A DNA stretch of 64,000 nucleotides from Lachnospiraceae bacterium (GCA_015258065.1 JABZIZ010000005.1:62001-126000), one strand, 5' to 3'. Shown: positions 49,806 to 58,740, counted from the stretch's first letter. Made by a program: numbers and translations. Notes: generated by a model from the letters alone, not told the origin.

Positions 49806-51983
49806 TTACTTCCTTCTTCTGGATACAAAAACCACGATGCCATAAACAAGGATCAGGATGACGATAGCCATCATGAAAAATCCGGTCACCATTGCCTGCT
49901 TCAGTGTGACCGTAAGATACGAGGTGGTTTGCTTCACCGGAACCGTCACAAAATCTGTCTTTCCATTTGAAAATGTGCGAATCACCTGTCCGAATAATTT
50001 CAGGTTTTTCCCACCAGACACTTGCTGGTCCGCAGCATTGGTAAATAATTGATCCGATGTAAAAATCACTGCGGTAGATTTTTTAGAAACAGCTTTTAAT
50101 CCAAGCACCAGCGGTCCCTTAACATCGCCCCTCTGTTCCTTGATCGAACCTGTCTGCGGATCCTGTGCTTCTTTCGGATCTTTACTTAAAAAAGAATCCT
50201 TGGAAGTGGTGAGCAACTCCGCATAAGAGATGTCTTTGGTATTCTTATCATAGGAAAGCGCCATGCTGGCCGGTACAAAGATTTTTCCATCTCCCTCTTT
50301 TAACGAGGCAGTCATATCATCCTCTCCGATTTCCGGATACAAATAATAATTGACGGAACCCTGCGCCGAATTATATAAATGGGATGCGTCCTTTTCAACC
50401 GCCAGACCGGTCTCTGCTTTCACACCATACAGCTTCAGCACTGAGGCGAGATTTGGCATTTCCTTCTGGCTATTAAAGGACAGGACTAAGAATAAATTTC
50501 CTCCCTTTTTAAGATAAGTAATCACCTTATTGGCATCATCTTTTGAGAGGTCACTTACAGGAGCGTTGATCATTAACAACGCACAATCGGAAGGAACTTC
50601 TTTTACCGAGGTCAGATCCAGAGAATCCGTTTTCATATTAAATTGTGCAAACCGATCTTGAAAGTTGGTTTCCAGAGTTGCCTCATCCTGTCCCGATAAG
50701 AGATAGACCTTCTGCAGATCTTTCTCCGGCGCACTGACGGTTTGAATCGCATTGATCACCTTTCCTTCCACATCATATCCTGTGACCTCCTGCGAATAAG
50801 TCTGTTCATTCATCTGCGTTTGCAGCATATCGTTGACATCAATGGCCTTGTATCTTTTCGTTTTCTGATCCACTACGATCACACTAAAATAATTGAGCGC
50901 CTTATCAGAATACTGGGCATAAAATTGGGGATTCGTGATGGGATCAATGTATTTCAGCGTAATTCTGGAACTGCGAGCTGCAAAATCTTTCAGAATATTT
51001 TCGATATTACGCGAGTCCAAATCAATGCTGCCATATACATTGGACTGGTCCTTCTCGGAAAGATAGTAGATGGTAATGGGATCTTCTATTTTGTCAATCA
51101 CCTTCCTGGATTCCGCGGTAATCGAACGGATTCTGGTCCCTGTCACATCCACCGTACGATAGCGTTCCGGAATCTGTGTCGCAAATACATTTGCTACAAT
51201 CACCACCGCAATCATGACCACAATCATGGATAAACTGTATGCGCCTACTGTTAAATTTTTCTTACTGACCGTGTATCTGCGCTTCTGAATCACCTGTACG
51301 CAAAGAAATAGAAAGAGAGCCGTTACAGAAATAAAATAGATCACTGTTGTAAAGTCAAAGGTGCCGTTGTATGTCATCGTTTCCATACGAGAATTGAAAT
51401 CCAGAGCACCGGATAGGATTTTCGCAAGCCAGGCAATTTTTATCCTGGAAAAAGCGCTTCCCATGAAGATGCCAATCACAATAAACAGCGCCGAAAAGAC
51501 AGCCGAAAGCAGAATGTTGTCTGTCAAAGCAGAGAAAAACAAACAAATAGAGGTTAACATCAATGCATACAAATAGAAAGCAAGCAGGGAAGTATAACAG
51601 TTTAACAATTGTACATCCCTGCTAAAAAGCCTCATCAAAACCGGTAGTAAGCAGGCGATCCCGGTGGGAATGGCAAGCAGCGTTGCAATGGCGAGAAATT
51701 TACCGAGCACCACCTGTCCGATGGTAATAGGGGCTGTCATATAAAGCTGATCGGTTTTGTTCCTCGTCTCTTCCGCAAAGGAGCGCATCGACAGGAGCGG
51801 TATCGCAAAAGTAAATGCAATGGCAGAAGTTACATACACCGGAGCCGCTAAATCTGTATTCCGCCCGGCCAAATTGTTCAGAAAAAAGAACAGAAAAAGA
51901 ATCAACAGGATCGCGGAAATCATGACCGGTCCAATTAAATTCTCCATATAGGATTTAAAATCTCTTTTCCATATTGCCTTCAT
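49806..51983 (-). CDS. Fused GldF-GldG type ABC transporter permease and auxiliary protein
   Basis: 725 residues. Residues 1-240 form an ABC-2 permease with six membrane segments (YMENLIGPVMISAI, EETRNKTDQLYMTAP). A seventh segment near 245-265 leads into a long extracellular GldG-like region (ITIYYLSEKDQSNVYGSIDL, LLMINAPVSDLSKDDANKVI, YLKKGGNLFLVL) and a final membrane anchor (MVTGFFMMAIVILILVYGIVVF). In Bacteroidetes GldF and GldG serve gliding; here, in a Firmicute, the two are fused and the transported substrate is unknown. Overlaps the ATPase gene by four bases. Confidence 0.88.
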   Translation of the reverse strand: MKAIWKRDFKSYMENLIGPVMISAILLILFLFFFLNNLAGRNTDLAAPVYVTSAIAFTFAIPLLSMRSFAEETRNKTDQLYMTAPITIGQVVLGKFLAIATLLAIPTGIACLLPVLMRLFSRDVQLLNCYTSLLAFYLYALMLTSICLFFSALTDNILLSAVFSALFIVIGIFMGSAFSRIKIAWLAKILSGALDFNSRMETMTYNGTFDFTTVIYFISVTALFLFLCVQVIQKRRYTVSKKNLTVGAYSLSMIVVMIAVVIVANVFATQIPERYRTVDVTGTRIRSITAESRKVIDKIEDPITIYYLSEKDQSNVYGSIDLDSRNIENILKDFAARSSRITLKYIDPITNPQFYAQYSDKALNYFSVIVVDQKTKRYKAIDVNDMLQTQMNEQTYSQEVTGYDVEGKVINAIQTVSAPEKDLQKVYLLSGQDEATLETNFQDRFAQFNMKTDSLDLTSVKEVPSDCALLMINAPVSDLSKDDANKVITYLKKGGNLFLVLSFNSQKEMPNLASVLKLYGVKAETGLAVEKDASHLYNSAQGSVNYYLYPEIGEDDMTASLKEGDGKIFVPASMALSYDKNTKDISYAELLTTSKDSFLSKDPKEAQDPQTGSIKEQRGDVKGPLVLGLKAVSKKSTAVIFTSDQLFTNAADQQVSGGKNLKLFGQVIRTFSNGKTDFVTVPVKQTTSYLTVTLKQAMVTGFFMMAIVILILVYGIVVFVSRRRK

Positions 51984-52942
51984 TTGTTCTGATTTCCTCC
52001 CTTATTCTTACTTGCAGTCACCTTTAAAAATACATCTTCTAACGACTGTTCTTCCTTGGTCATCGACAGGACTGGAAGCGAAACAGATGCAAGCGCTCTT
52101 GCTATTTCTGCCCGAATGTCCTCACTGCTTTTCGTATAAACCGTAACGAGCAGGGAGCCATCCTCCTTCTTTTGATTAGAAATGTCCACTTTTTGAATGC
52201 CGGAAAGTCCGGATAGAGCTCCTTTTACCTGCGGCTCCTCTCCGATGATCGCAATTTGATAAGTGGCATGACCCGCATATTTAGCTTCTAATTCCGCAGG
52301 AGTGCCGATTTCCTCCATTTTTCCGTGAGAAATAATCATCACCTCATCACAAACCTCATTGACCTCGGAAAGAATATGGGAAGAGAGAATGACCAGGTGC
52401 TGCTCCTTCAGAGAGCGGATTAAGTTTCGAATTTCAATGATTTGTTGCGGATCCAATCCTACGGTTGGTTCATCCAGTATAATGATCTCCGGATCTCCCA
52501 GAAGTGCCTGCGCCAGCCCCACTCTTTGTCGATATCCTTTGGAAAGATGACGAATCAAACGATCGGCATAGGTTCCGATTAACGTCTTTTTTTCCGCCGA
52601 AGCAACTTCTTCTCTTCTCTTCTTAGAAGGGATTTTTTTTAATTCTGCTACAAATTCCAAATATTCCTCTACCGTCATATCGTTATATAAAGGCGGAATC
52701 TCCGGCAGGTATCCGATATAAGATTTCGCCTTTTCCGGATCCTTTAACATATCATAACCATTGATCGTTATTTCTCCACTCGTCGGAGCCAGGTATCCGG
52801 TCATCATATTCATGGTAGTGGATTTTCCTGCCCCGTTGGGTCCAAGGAACCCATAAATCTTCCCTTTTTCCAATCGAAAAGAAAGATGATCCACCGCTGT
52901 GTGTGCTCCAAACGTCTTCACAATTTCCTTACCTTCAATCAC
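51980..52942 (-). CDS. ABC transporter ATP-binding protein (GldA-like)
   Basis: 320 residues. Walker A GPNGAGKST, signature HLSKGYRQRVGLAQ, Walker B with LDEPTVGLDP, then a C-terminal 90-residue region as in multidrug/gliding type ATPases. It powers the fused permease encoded by the next gene. The start is GTG 52942 with AGGAGG six bases upstream. First gene of the operon; a TATAAT lies upstream. Confidence 0.95.
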   Translation of the reverse strand: MIEGKEIVKTFGAHTAVDHLSFRLEKGKIYGFLGPNGAGKSTTMNMMTGYLAPTSGEITINGYDMLKDPEKAKSYIGYLPEIPPLYNDMTVEEYLEFVAELKKIPSKKRREEVASAEKKTLIGTYADRLIRHLSKGYRQRVGLAQALLGDPEIIILDEPTVGLDPQQIIEIRNLIRSLKEQHLVILSSHILSEVNEVCDEVMIISHGKMEEIGTPAELEAKYAGHATYQIAIIGEEPQVKGALSGLSGIQKVDISNQKKEDGSLLVTVYTKSSEDIRAEIARALASVSLPVLSMTKEEQSLEDVFLKVTASKNKGGNQNK

Positions 52943-52987
52943 AGCCTTCCTCCTTCACACTTTTCCCACTTAAAAACCAACAACTCC

Positions 52988-52993
52988 ATTATA
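52988..52993 (-). promoter_or_regulatory. -10 element of the Gld-like ABC operon
   Basis: Minus strand TATAAT (52993-52988) about 45 bases before the GTG start. No good -35. Confidence 0.35.
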
Positions 52994-53034
52994 GTGATCT
53001 TTGTGAAAAAAATGTGTCTCTTGAACCCAAAGAT

Positions 53035-53061
53035 AAAGGACATCCGTTTCAGATGCCCTTT
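53035..53061 (-). terminator. Hairpin after dut
   Basis: Minus strand AAAGG-CATC / GATG-CCTTT with one mismatch (53061-53035), followed by ATCTTTGGG. Stem is fair, tail is poor, so termination may be partial. Confidence 0.4.
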
Positions 53062-53087
53062 GCCTGTCCGTTGCAGATTCCGTTGAT

Positions 53088-53534
53088 CTATTGTTTTCCG
53101 GTACTTCCGAACCCCCCTCGATTGGTTGCTTCCAGATGTTCTACTTCCAGAAATGCAACCGGAGGCTGATGTTTTACGATTCGAAACTGAAAGAGACGAT
53201 CGTTAAAAGCAATGTGCGTATCTCTTGTTGCCAAAACCGGTGTATACCACTGATCCTCGTCTCCACAGTAAGATTCGTCAATGACTCCCATGTGATTGGT
53301 TTGAATCAAACCGTAATTCTTGAAAGTCGAACTGCGAGGCACGACATGCGCTTCATAGCCCTTTGGCAGCTCCATGGCGATCCCCAGCGGAACCAGAACA
53401 AAATCACCCTTTTTTAAATCCATTTCTTTGGCGGAGCGCAGATCGATCCAATCCGATTTCCCCTCAATATAAGTGAGCGGAGTGATCTCTTTGTTCAAGT
53501 ATTTAATTTTGATCGTGACCTGTTCTGTATCCAA
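53088..53534 (-). CDS. dut: dUTP diphosphatase
   Basis: 148 residues, trimeric dUTPase type. Motifs: SDWIDLRS (I, with Asp), PRSSTFKNYGL (II), TNHMGVIDESYCGD (III, catalytic Asp), RLFQFRIV (IV), and RGGFGSTGK (V). It cuts dUTP to dUMP, preventing uracil in DNA. The start is TTG 53534, fixed by GGAGGA at eight bases. A 20-bp palindrome lies 66 bases upstream. Confidence 0.93.
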   Translation of the reverse strand: MDTEQVTIKIKYLNKEITPLTYIEGKSDWIDLRSAKEMDLKKGDFVLVPLGIAMELPKGYEAHVVPRSSTFKNYGLIQTNHMGVIDESYCGDEDQWYTPVLATRDTHIAFNDRLFQFRIVKHQPPVAFLEVEHLEATNRGGFGSTGKQ

Positions 53535-53599
53535 TTTCTTTCTCCTCCGTCATAAAAAATTTTATCGTTTTTACTTCTGTCCTTCCCGCATAGCGATGA

Positions 53600-53619
53600 C
53601 CTAGGTAGCGCTACCTAGG
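53600..53619. repeat. Perfect 20-bp palindrome between the GH13 gene and dut
   Basis: CCTAGGTAGCGCTACCTAGG reads the same on both strands, two bases from the GH13 stop codon. It has no loop and no U-tract. It may be an operator for dut or a processing/termination signal. Confidence 0.6.
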
Positions 53620-53621
53620 GA

Positions 53622-54929
53622 TCAATAAGGCTGTAAGAGATATCCGGTATAGGGGGGAATCTTTAAGCCTCCGCCAAAATCAATCGTCTCTCCCGTCACA
53701 AGGTCATGCGCCCTGCCTGCATTGGCATTAAAATCCAGACGGCATTCCGTGTTTTCCAAATTGATGGCTATCATAATGCGGTCGTCTTCAAAGCACCTCT
53801 CCAGCACGCATTGCTTATTTTTTAGCACCAGTTCATGAAAATCTCCATAACATACTGCCTTACTTTCATGAACGGCTCTTGCACAACCGGCAATCGCATC
53901 TGTCAGTGCATTCCACTCCGGTTGGTCAAAGCAGGGACGAAGAGCCGGATCCCCCTCCTTTTTATCCCCCTTCACGCCCCATTCAGAACCATAATAGACC
54001 GTTGGAATTCCAGGCATTGCAAACATCAGCAGATAAAGTGCCGGTAAAAGCTGAGGTACATTCAATAAACTGGCGATGCGGCTGACATCATGATTATCCA
54101 CAAAGGACAGAAGATGTTCTCCCTTATACAGGGTCCATGGTTCCGGTCCGAACTGTCTTTTCAAAGAATGGACGATTTCAAAAAGATTATCGGAATTAAA
54201 AGCAGAATAGAGTCCCTTATAGCATTCATAATTGGTGGCGGAATGGCAAAGGTCCGGTCCCATGATTCTATGATAATCTCCTCCGATCATCTCTCCCACC
54301 AAAAAGAAATCCTGTTTCCAATTGGAAGTTTCCGAACGAATTCTTCGAATGAAATTTTGATCCACAAGGTAGGCGACATCCAAACGAAGACCGTCAATAT
54401 CGAACTCATCGATCCATCCCTTGATGGTCTCCATCAAATAATCGGTTACCTGCGGGTTTTGGAGGTTTAACTTCACCAGATCATAATTGCCTTCCCAGCC
54501 TTCGTACCAAAGCCCATCGTTGAAGCCGTTATTTCCTCCAAATTGAAGATGAAACCAATCCTTATAGGGAGACCCTTCACGATTCTTAAGCACATCCTGA
54601 AAAGCCCAAAAGCCTCTTCCGACATGATTAAAAACACCATCCAGCACCACACGAATCTTTTCCTGATGCAAGGTGTCGCAGATGCGTTTGAAATCCTCAT
54701 TGGTGCCAAGACGTACATCTATTTTTCTGAAATCCCTGGTATTGTATCCATGCGTGTCAGACTCAAATACGGGATTGAAAAGCACACAGTCCATCCCTAA
54801 TTTTTTTAGATGTGGAATCCAATCAATCACTTTTAAAAGGCGATGTTCCTGCTGACCGTCATTTTCAAAAGGAGCTCCACAGAAACCCAGAGGATAAATT
54901 TGATAAAACGCACTTTCGTATGCCCACAT
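53622..54929 (-). CDS. GH13 alpha-glucosidase/amylase-family enzyme (active)
   Basis: 435 residues, a compact GH13. The four regions are intact: VVLDGVFNHVG, DGLRLDVAY (nucleophile Asp), FFLVGEMIGGDY (acid Glu) and FVDNHDVSRI (Asp). No starch-binding domain or signal peptide, so it is cytoplasmic and likely acts on malto-oligosaccharides or limit dextrins; the exact specificity is open. ATG 54929 follows AAGGAG. Together with glgC and glgD it supports glycogen metabolism in this organism. Confidence 0.93.
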   Translation of the reverse strand: MWAYESAFYQIYPLGFCGAPFENDGQQEHRLLKVIDWIPHLKKLGMDCVLFNPVFESDTHGYNTRDFRKIDVRLGTNEDFKRICDTLHQEKIRVVLDGVFNHVGRGFWAFQDVLKNREGSPYKDWFHLQFGGNNGFNDGLWYEGWEGNYDLVKLNLQNPQVTDYLMETIKGWIDEFDIDGLRLDVAYLVDQNFIRRIRSETSNWKQDFFLVGEMIGGDYHRIMGPDLCHSATNYECYKGLYSAFNSDNLFEIVHSLKRQFGPEPWTLYKGEHLLSFVDNHDVSRIASLLNVPQLLPALYLLMFAMPGIPTVYYGSEWGVKGDKKEGDPALRPCFDQPEWNALTDAIAGCARAVHESKAVCYGDFHELVLKNKQCVLERCFEDDRIMIAINLENTECRLDFNANAGRAHDLVTGETIDFGGGLKIPPYTGYLLQPY

Positions 54930-54983
54930 AACCAATCTCCTTTTCCTTACAGATTTAAAACCAATTTCCTTGACCGGTTCCCT

Positions 54984-55478
54984 CTAACTACAACGCAAAT
55001 CGCCACCGTCATCTTTTTTCAGTTGTTCTGGAGCTGCATCCGCCGCTGCTGTTGCCAGCTGATCGCACCTTTCATTATAGGGATGTCCCGCATGTCCCTT
55101 AACCCAATGCCAAGAGACCGAATGCGCCTTCTTTGCCTGGAGCAGTCTCTCCCATAACGCTTTATTTTTGACCGGTTCTTTTTGGGAGGTCCTCCAGTTC
55201 CTGGCCAGCCATCCTTCAATCCAATGTTCGTTAAATGCCTTCACTACATACTGGGAATCGGAATACAGATCAACCTCACACGGTCTTTTTAACGCCTCCA
55301 GCGCCGCAATGACGCCCATCAGTTCCATCCGATTATTGGTTGTCTTTTGATAACCTGCCGACAATTCCCTTTCATGCCTGGTACCTGAAGGGTCTACATA
55401 TACCAAAACTGCTCCGTAGCCGCCCGGTCCCTCCGGATTTCCCCTTGCAGCCCCGTCCGTATAGATTTCCACCCTCAT
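54984..55478 (-). CDS. rnhA: Ribonuclease HI
   Basis: 164 residues. Acidic catalytic set Asp in VEIYTDGAARGN, Glu in TTNNRMELMG, Asp in DLYSDSQYV and the final Asp in NERCDQLA. Cuts RNA in RNA-DNA hybrids, including R-loops. ATG 55478 is preferred (GAGAG upstream); GTG 55499 would add seven residues overlapping the MutS-like gene's end. Confidence 0.95.
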   Translation of the reverse strand: MRVEIYTDGAARGNPEGPGGYGAVLVYVDPSGTRHERELSAGYQKTTNNRMELMGVIAALEALKRPCEVDLYSDSQYVVKAFNEHWIEGWLARNWRTSQKEPVKNKALWERLLQAKKAHSVSWHWVKGHAGHPYNERCDQLATAAADAAPEQLKKDDGGDLRCS

Positions 55479-55482
55479 TGTT

Positions 55483-57180
55483 CTACTCTCTCCAAACACC
55501 TTCCTTCAGAAAACGTTGTGCCATTGTTTCTGCCCGTTCCACAATCTCCGTCTCATATCCCATCAATTTTAGCAGTTGAATGGCATTTCTTGTCTTTGCC
55601 ACCCCGGCCTGCAGGTGATAATGAAAATGAATGTCATTCTCTGTGATGTCCCCTTCAAAATAATAATAGTCGTAGACATCGTTTAACATTCCTGTTAATT
55701 CTATATCGTGAGTCGCTGCAAAACAGAGCACGTTCTCCCGACTGAAATAACGAAGAATCTCTGTAGAAGCCGCAATTCTCTCTACCGTATTGGTGCCGCG
55801 AAGAACCTCATCTACGAAGCAAAGGACCTTATTTCCACCCTTTTTCGATTCGTCAATCACCCTCTTTAACGCCTTAATCTCCACCATATAATAGCTGTCC
55901 CCTCCCTCCAGATCATCCCGGAGTGTCATGGAAGAAAAGATGCGGAAAATGGGCGCACAATAACTTTCTGCCGGTACCGTCTGGATCGTTTGCGCCAGAA
56001 GAGAACAAAGCGCTATTGTTTTTAAGAAGGTCGATTTCCCGGATGCATTGGATCCCGTGATCAAAATATTTTTTTGACACCGGATGGAGTTCTTGACCGG
56101 ATGCTGTAAAAGAGGATGATATGCCCCCGTAATGGTAAGTCCCCCTCCATCCTCCCATCTGGGAATGCTCCAGCCCTCCTTCAAGGAGGCACGGAAGCAG
56201 GCAATCGAGAGCGGAACTTCCATCCTGCCGATTTTCTCGTGCAAACAGTCCACATCCTCTCGGTGCTCCTTGAGTTCCGAGAACATCTGATTGCACTTAA
56301 TCAAATCAATATGCGTAAGAATGCGCAAATAATCCACCAGAAGGTCCAGCGGATTCCCGCTTCCGGACATTCTGGCAGATGACATGAGAATAGAGGAACC
56401 TCTACGAAAAGCAGAAAGAGATTGGATTGCCTGATGAAGCTCTTGCAGTTCCAGGTCAAAGGTTTCCTGCAACCTTTCATGATGAATTCGTTCCAATTTC
56501 TCCGCCTCTCCTAACAAGCGAAGAACATAATAAAACACAGAAAGATAAGCATCACTGCGTCCCTTCTCCTGAAAATAAGTGATCATGTTTACACAGATCA
56601 TTCCCACCAGAAAAAGAGGCGCCCCCGAAACAGAAAAAATGCAGCAGACCAAGGAGAAGATCAGAAGGAAAAGCAGCAGAAAATGTTTGCCGTTGCTGCG
56701 TTTTTTCTCCTGATCCAGTAAGTGCAGATAATCATAAATCGAAAACCTGCCCCGTTGTCGCAGCATATAAAACTGATATTGTAATTGCAGTCGTACGTCA
56801 CCATCTGTTTGGAGAAGTTCGATTTGTCTCTCCAGCCGTGCTCTCTCGGACGCATTCAGACGACAAGGGTTGCGCAGGAAATCATACAAGACCTCCTCCC
56901 CCGCTGCCGATTCGCAATAATTCAGACGCGCAAAAACAGAGTCCATCTCCAAGTCATTCCAGGTAATGTCATCGATGGCATTCTCCTGTCTATGCTCCTC
57001 AAAAAAGTGCGAAACATGAGAAAGGGCTTCTTCCCCAGAATTCCGATTAGGAGAAGCCCCATACTGTGTTTTTTTGAGATCCCGAAAACGTTCTTTTGCC
57101 TTTTTTTGGTCGGAATGATTTCGCCAGATGAGAAAAAGGGACAGGATCCCTATCGTACAGACCCAAAACAGTACCGTCAA
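55483..57180 (-). CDS. Membrane-anchored MutS-family ATPase
   Basis: 565 residues. One N-terminal membrane segment (residues 2-19), a pair of segments at about 166-203, and a MutS-type ATPase (Walker A GSNASGKST at 376-384, Walker B FVDEVLRGTNTVERIA at 455-470, ATHDIELT). The mismatch-recognition and connector domains of MutS are missing; the core and clamp-like helices are present (MDSVFARLNYCESAAGEEV). Similar membrane MutS-like proteins are scattered in Firmicutes and Bacteroidetes; function unknown. Start TTG 57180 overlaps the tyrS stop (TTGA). Confidence 0.88.
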   Translation of the reverse strand: MTVLFWVCTIGILSLFLIWRNHSDQKKAKERFRDLKKTQYGASPNRNSGEEALSHVSHFFEEHRQENAIDDITWNDLEMDSVFARLNYCESAAGEEVLYDFLRNPCRLNASERARLERQIELLQTDGDVRLQLQYQFYMLRQRGRFSIYDYLHLLDQEKKRSNGKHFLLLFLLIFSLVCCIFSVSGAPLFLVGMICVNMITYFQEKGRSDAYLSVFYYVLRLLGEAEKLERIHHERLQETFDLELQELHQAIQSLSAFRRGSSILMSSARMSGSGNPLDLLVDYLRILTHIDLIKCNQMFSELKEHREDVDCLHEKIGRMEVPLSIACFRASLKEGWSIPRWEDGGGLTITGAYHPLLQHPVKNSIRCQKNILITGSNASGKSTFLKTIALCSLLAQTIQTVPAESYCAPIFRIFSSMTLRDDLEGGDSYYMVEIKALKRVIDESKKGGNKVLCFVDEVLRGTNTVERIAASTEILRYFSRENVLCFAATHDIELTGMLNDVYDYYYFEGDITENDIHFHYHLQAGVAKTRNAIQLLKLMGYETEIVERAETMAQRFLKEGVWRE

Positions 57181-58409
57181 AAGATCACCTTCTTAAATGC
57201 CTTTTTCCCGCGTCTGACCATAACTCCATCCTTGAAGAAAGCCGCCTCATAGGAAGTCTTGACCTCACTCACTTTTTCTTCTGCAACGGTCACACCGCCC
57301 TGCTCCACTGCACGTCTGGCCTCACTCCTGGTCTTGGTGAGTCCTGCGGCGACAAGAACCTGCATGATGTCAATCTTGCCATCTTTAAAATCAGCCTCCG
57401 ACAGTTCTACCGTCGGTATTTCTGCACCATTGAAACTCCCACCTGCAAAAAGCGCCTTGGCACCTGTCCTGGCCTTCTTGGCTTCCTCTTCTCCGTGCAC
57501 TAAAGTGGTCAGCTCCGTCGCCAGGATTTCCTTGGCTTCATTCAGCCTGGATCCCTCCCACTTATCCATTTCGTCTATTTGTTCCAGCGGAAGAAAGGTC
57601 ATTTTGCGTAAAAACAAGAGCACATCCGCATCATCTACATTTCTCCAGTATTGATAAAAGTCAAAGGGACTGGTCTTATTCGGATCCAGCCATACTGCAC
57701 CGGAAGCGCTCTTTCCCATCTTGGTTCCATCGTGTTTTAATAACAGCGGGAAGGTCATGGCATAAGCATCTTTGCCGAGTTTTTTACGGATGAGTTCCGT
57801 CCCTCCCAACATATTGCTCCATTGGTCGTCTCCCCCCATCTGCATATCGCAACCGTATTTCTGAAAAAGCATATAAAAATCATAGCTTTGCATTAACATA
57901 TAAGAGAATTCCAAAAAAGAAAGCCCCTGTTCAAGACGGTTTACATAGCACCTTGCCCGCAGCATTTCATTTACTGAAAAACAGGGACCAATGTCACGCA
58001 TAAACTCTAAGAAGTTCAAATTGCGCAGCCAATCTGCATTATTGGCAAGGATCGCCTGTCCGTCATCAAAGTGAATAAAGTTGCTGAGCTGTTTTTTGAA
58101 ACACTCAATATTATGATCAATCGTTTCGACCGAAACGACCTTTCGCATATCCGTACGCCCGGAAGGATCTCCGATCATGCCGGTTCCGCCACCCATCAGC
58201 GCGATTGGTCGATTGCCTGCCATTTGCAGTCGTTTCATTAAAAGCATTGCCATGAAATGTCCCACATGCAAGGAGTCCGCTGTCGGGTCAAAACCAATAT
58301 AAAAAACTGCCTTTCCGGCATTGATCCGTTCTTTTATGTCCTCTTCATCTGTCAATTGCGCCAACAGTCCTCTGGCCTTCAATTCATCATAAATCTGCAT
58401 GAATTCCAT
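57177..58409 (-). CDS. tyrS: Tyrosine--tRNA ligase
   Basis: 410 residues, class I synthetase. HIGH-like PTADSLHVGH, tyrosine pocket QSYDF and GGDDQWSN, KMSKS-like KMGKS, C-terminal S4 domain (SEARRAVEQGGVTV). ATG 58409 follows AGGAAAGGA. It is read from an extended -10 promoter; no T-box was seen. Confidence 0.96.
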   Translation of the reverse strand: MEFMQIYDELKARGLLAQLTDEEDIKERINAGKAVFYIGFDPTADSLHVGHFMAMLLMKRLQMAGNRPIALMGGGTGMIGDPSGRTDMRKVVSVETIDHNIECFKKQLSNFIHFDDGQAILANNADWLRNLNFLEFMRDIGPCFSVNEMLRARCYVNRLEQGLSFLEFSYMLMQSYDFYMLFQKYGCDMQMGGDDQWSNMLGGTELIRKKLGKDAYAMTFPLLLKHDGTKMGKSASGAVWLDPNKTSPFDFYQYWRNVDDADVLLFLRKMTFLPLEQIDEMDKWEGSRLNEAKEILATELTTLVHGEEEAKKARTGAKALFAGGSFNGAEIPTVELSEADFKDGKIDIMQVLVAAGLTKTRSEARRAVEQGGVTVAEEKVSEVKTSYEAAFFKDGVMVRRGKKAFKKVIF

Positions 58410-58446
58410 TCCTTTCCTGAATCTATATTTCTTCTCTTAGCAGAAA

Positions 58447-58455
58447 ATTATATCA
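58447..58455 (-). promoter_or_regulatory. tyrS extended -10 promoter
   Basis: Minus strand TGATATAAT: TG extension plus perfect TATAAT (58452-58447), about 38 bases before the ATG. Confidence 0.55.
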
Positions 58456-58501
58456 TAGAACTCATTCTTGCGGATAGCTGTCATTTTTTTCAATTTTATT
58501 C

Positions 58502-58530
58502 TTGAAACAAGAAATGCCCTGTGATAGAAT
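58502..58530 (+). promoter_or_regulatory. Promoter of the tRNA pair
   Basis: TTGAAA (58502-58507), a 17-base spacer, TAGAAT (58525-58530), 16 bases before tRNA-Ala. Confidence 0.75.
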
Positions 58531-58546
58531 AAAAAAGTCGTTTTGA

Positions 58547-58619
58547 GGGGCTATAGCTCAGCTGGGAGAGCGCAGCGTTCGCAACGCTGAGGTCGGGGGT
58601 TCGATCCCCCTTGGCTCCA
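58547..58619 (+). tRNA. tRNA-Ala (anticodon CGC)
   Basis: Folds fully: acceptor GGGGCTA/TGGCTCC (two wobble pairs), D stem GCTC/GAGC, anticodon stem CAGCG/CGCTG with loop TTCGCAA (anticodon CGC at 58580-58582), five-base variable loop, T stem GGGGG/CCCCT with TTCGATC. Discriminator A; CCA is not encoded. Confidence 0.95.
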
Positions 58620-58664
58620 ATTCGAATGCGATATCAACTTGACAACCGAATGATTCCCTCTTAT

Positions 58665-58735
58665 GCATGTGTAGTTCATCGGTAGAACGCCAGCTTCCCA
58701 AGCTGGAGAGGTGGGTTCGACTCCCATCACGTGCT
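58665..58735 (+). tRNA. tRNA-Gly (anticodon CCC)
   Basis: Acceptor GCATGTG/CACGTGC, D stem GTTC/GAAC, anticodon stem CCAGC/GCTGG with loop TTCCCAA (anticodon CCC at 58697-58699), T stem GTGGG/CCCAT. Discriminator U; CCA not encoded. Shares the transcript with tRNA-Ala. Confidence 0.95.
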
Positions 58736-58740
58736 TTTTT
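58735..58740 (+). terminator. T-run ending the tRNA transcript
   Basis: TTTTTT directly after tRNA-Gly; the acceptor and T stems of the tRNA can serve as the hairpin. It abuts the stop of the convergent flavoprotein gene. Confidence 0.5.
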
